Shown here: in pieces, positions 63,960-64,000 of the stretch | Numbering within the stretch: position 1 is the first letter of the stretch | Layout of the letters: every line of letters starts with the position of its first letter | Assembly: GCF_016135805.1 (NCBI RefSeq) | Contig: NZ_JADWOX010000007.1 | Span: 62,001-126,000 of the forward strand | Direction of reading: 5' to 3' | DNA from: Caulobacter hibisci | GTDB lineage: Bacteria > Pseudomonadota > Alphaproteobacteria > Caulobacterales > Caulobacteraceae | DNA: 64,000 nucleotides | Notes under the pieces: model-generated | The model's database searches: none | Told to the model about the DNA's origin: nothing | Seen by the model: only the letters and a program-made list of their open reading frames with translations | Position numbers and translations under genes: made by a program

Positions 63960-64000
63960 CGGCAGGGTCGGGGCCTCGTCCAGACTTTGTATTTTCGCCG

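Overview
The window is high-GC DNA (roughly two thirds G+C) from an alphaproteobacterium, most likely Caulobacter or a close relative. Supporting signs are the Caulobacter-style promoters (TTGACG plus TATACT or GCTANAWC-like boxes), an alphaproteobacterial LexA box (GTTC-N7-GTTC), frequent GTGA/ATGA start-stop overlaps, and several families of palindromic intergenic repeats. I see 56 protein genes, no tRNA or rRNA, no insertion sequence, no prophage and no CRISPR array. It reads as ordinary chromosome with a few accessory touches, such as a vapBC module placed inside a thiolase locus.

Layout. 0.1-10.2 kb is a plant-sugar locus: secreted GH2 glycosidase, a candidate small RNA, aldose epimerase, FucP-type permease, AraD1-type sugar-acid enzyme, a GntR/FCD regulator and a GH51 arabinofuranosidase. 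A shared TCAGACAA box links the permease, AraD1, regulator and GH51 promoters. 10.4-12.4 kb is a class A penicillin-binding protein. 12.5-14.9 kb is molybdate uptake (modB, modA, modE, with a clear ModE box but no modC). 15.0-24.5 kb is a complete nitrate assimilation set: nasT, nasS, transporter, nirB, nirD, nasA and the SUMT gene for siroheme. A hairpin pair that fits an ANTAR antitermination target lies before the transporter.

24.5-36.3 kb holds opgH, sulfur amino-acid genes (metC, sseA, cysK), a small DUF1843 gene, cfa, photolyase, kdsA and hldD. 36.4-39.8 kb pairs a ketosynthase/OB-fold fusion with an SCP-x-type thiolase, separated by antisense vapBC. 39.8-52.7 kb contains a DUF3089 protein, recG with an SOS box, an alpha/beta hydrolase, a polar amino-acid/cystine ABC transporter, an M48 protease, a KAS III enzyme, an outer-membrane barrel, DUF805 and a fatty-acid hydroxylase-type protein. 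52.8-56.1 kb is a two-gene pectin operon (PL22 and PL11 lyases). 56.4-59.1 kb is cysTWA sulfate uptake without its binding protein. 59.3-60.4 kb is an SPFH lipoprotein pair. 60.6-64 kb is the poorly understood transglutaminase / alpha-E / circularly permuted ATP-grasp module.

How the genes fit together. Molybdate uptake, nitrate reductase and SUMT form one metabolic unit: molybdenum cofactor, siroheme and nitrate import feed the reduction of nitrate to ammonium. The two sugar loci suggest life on plant polysaccharides (arabinan, galactan, rhamnogalacturonan). The best leads for new biology are the small RNA at about 2.6 kb, the GntR box regulon, the putative nasS-nasT leader RNA and the ATP-grasp/alpha-E/transglutaminase operon.
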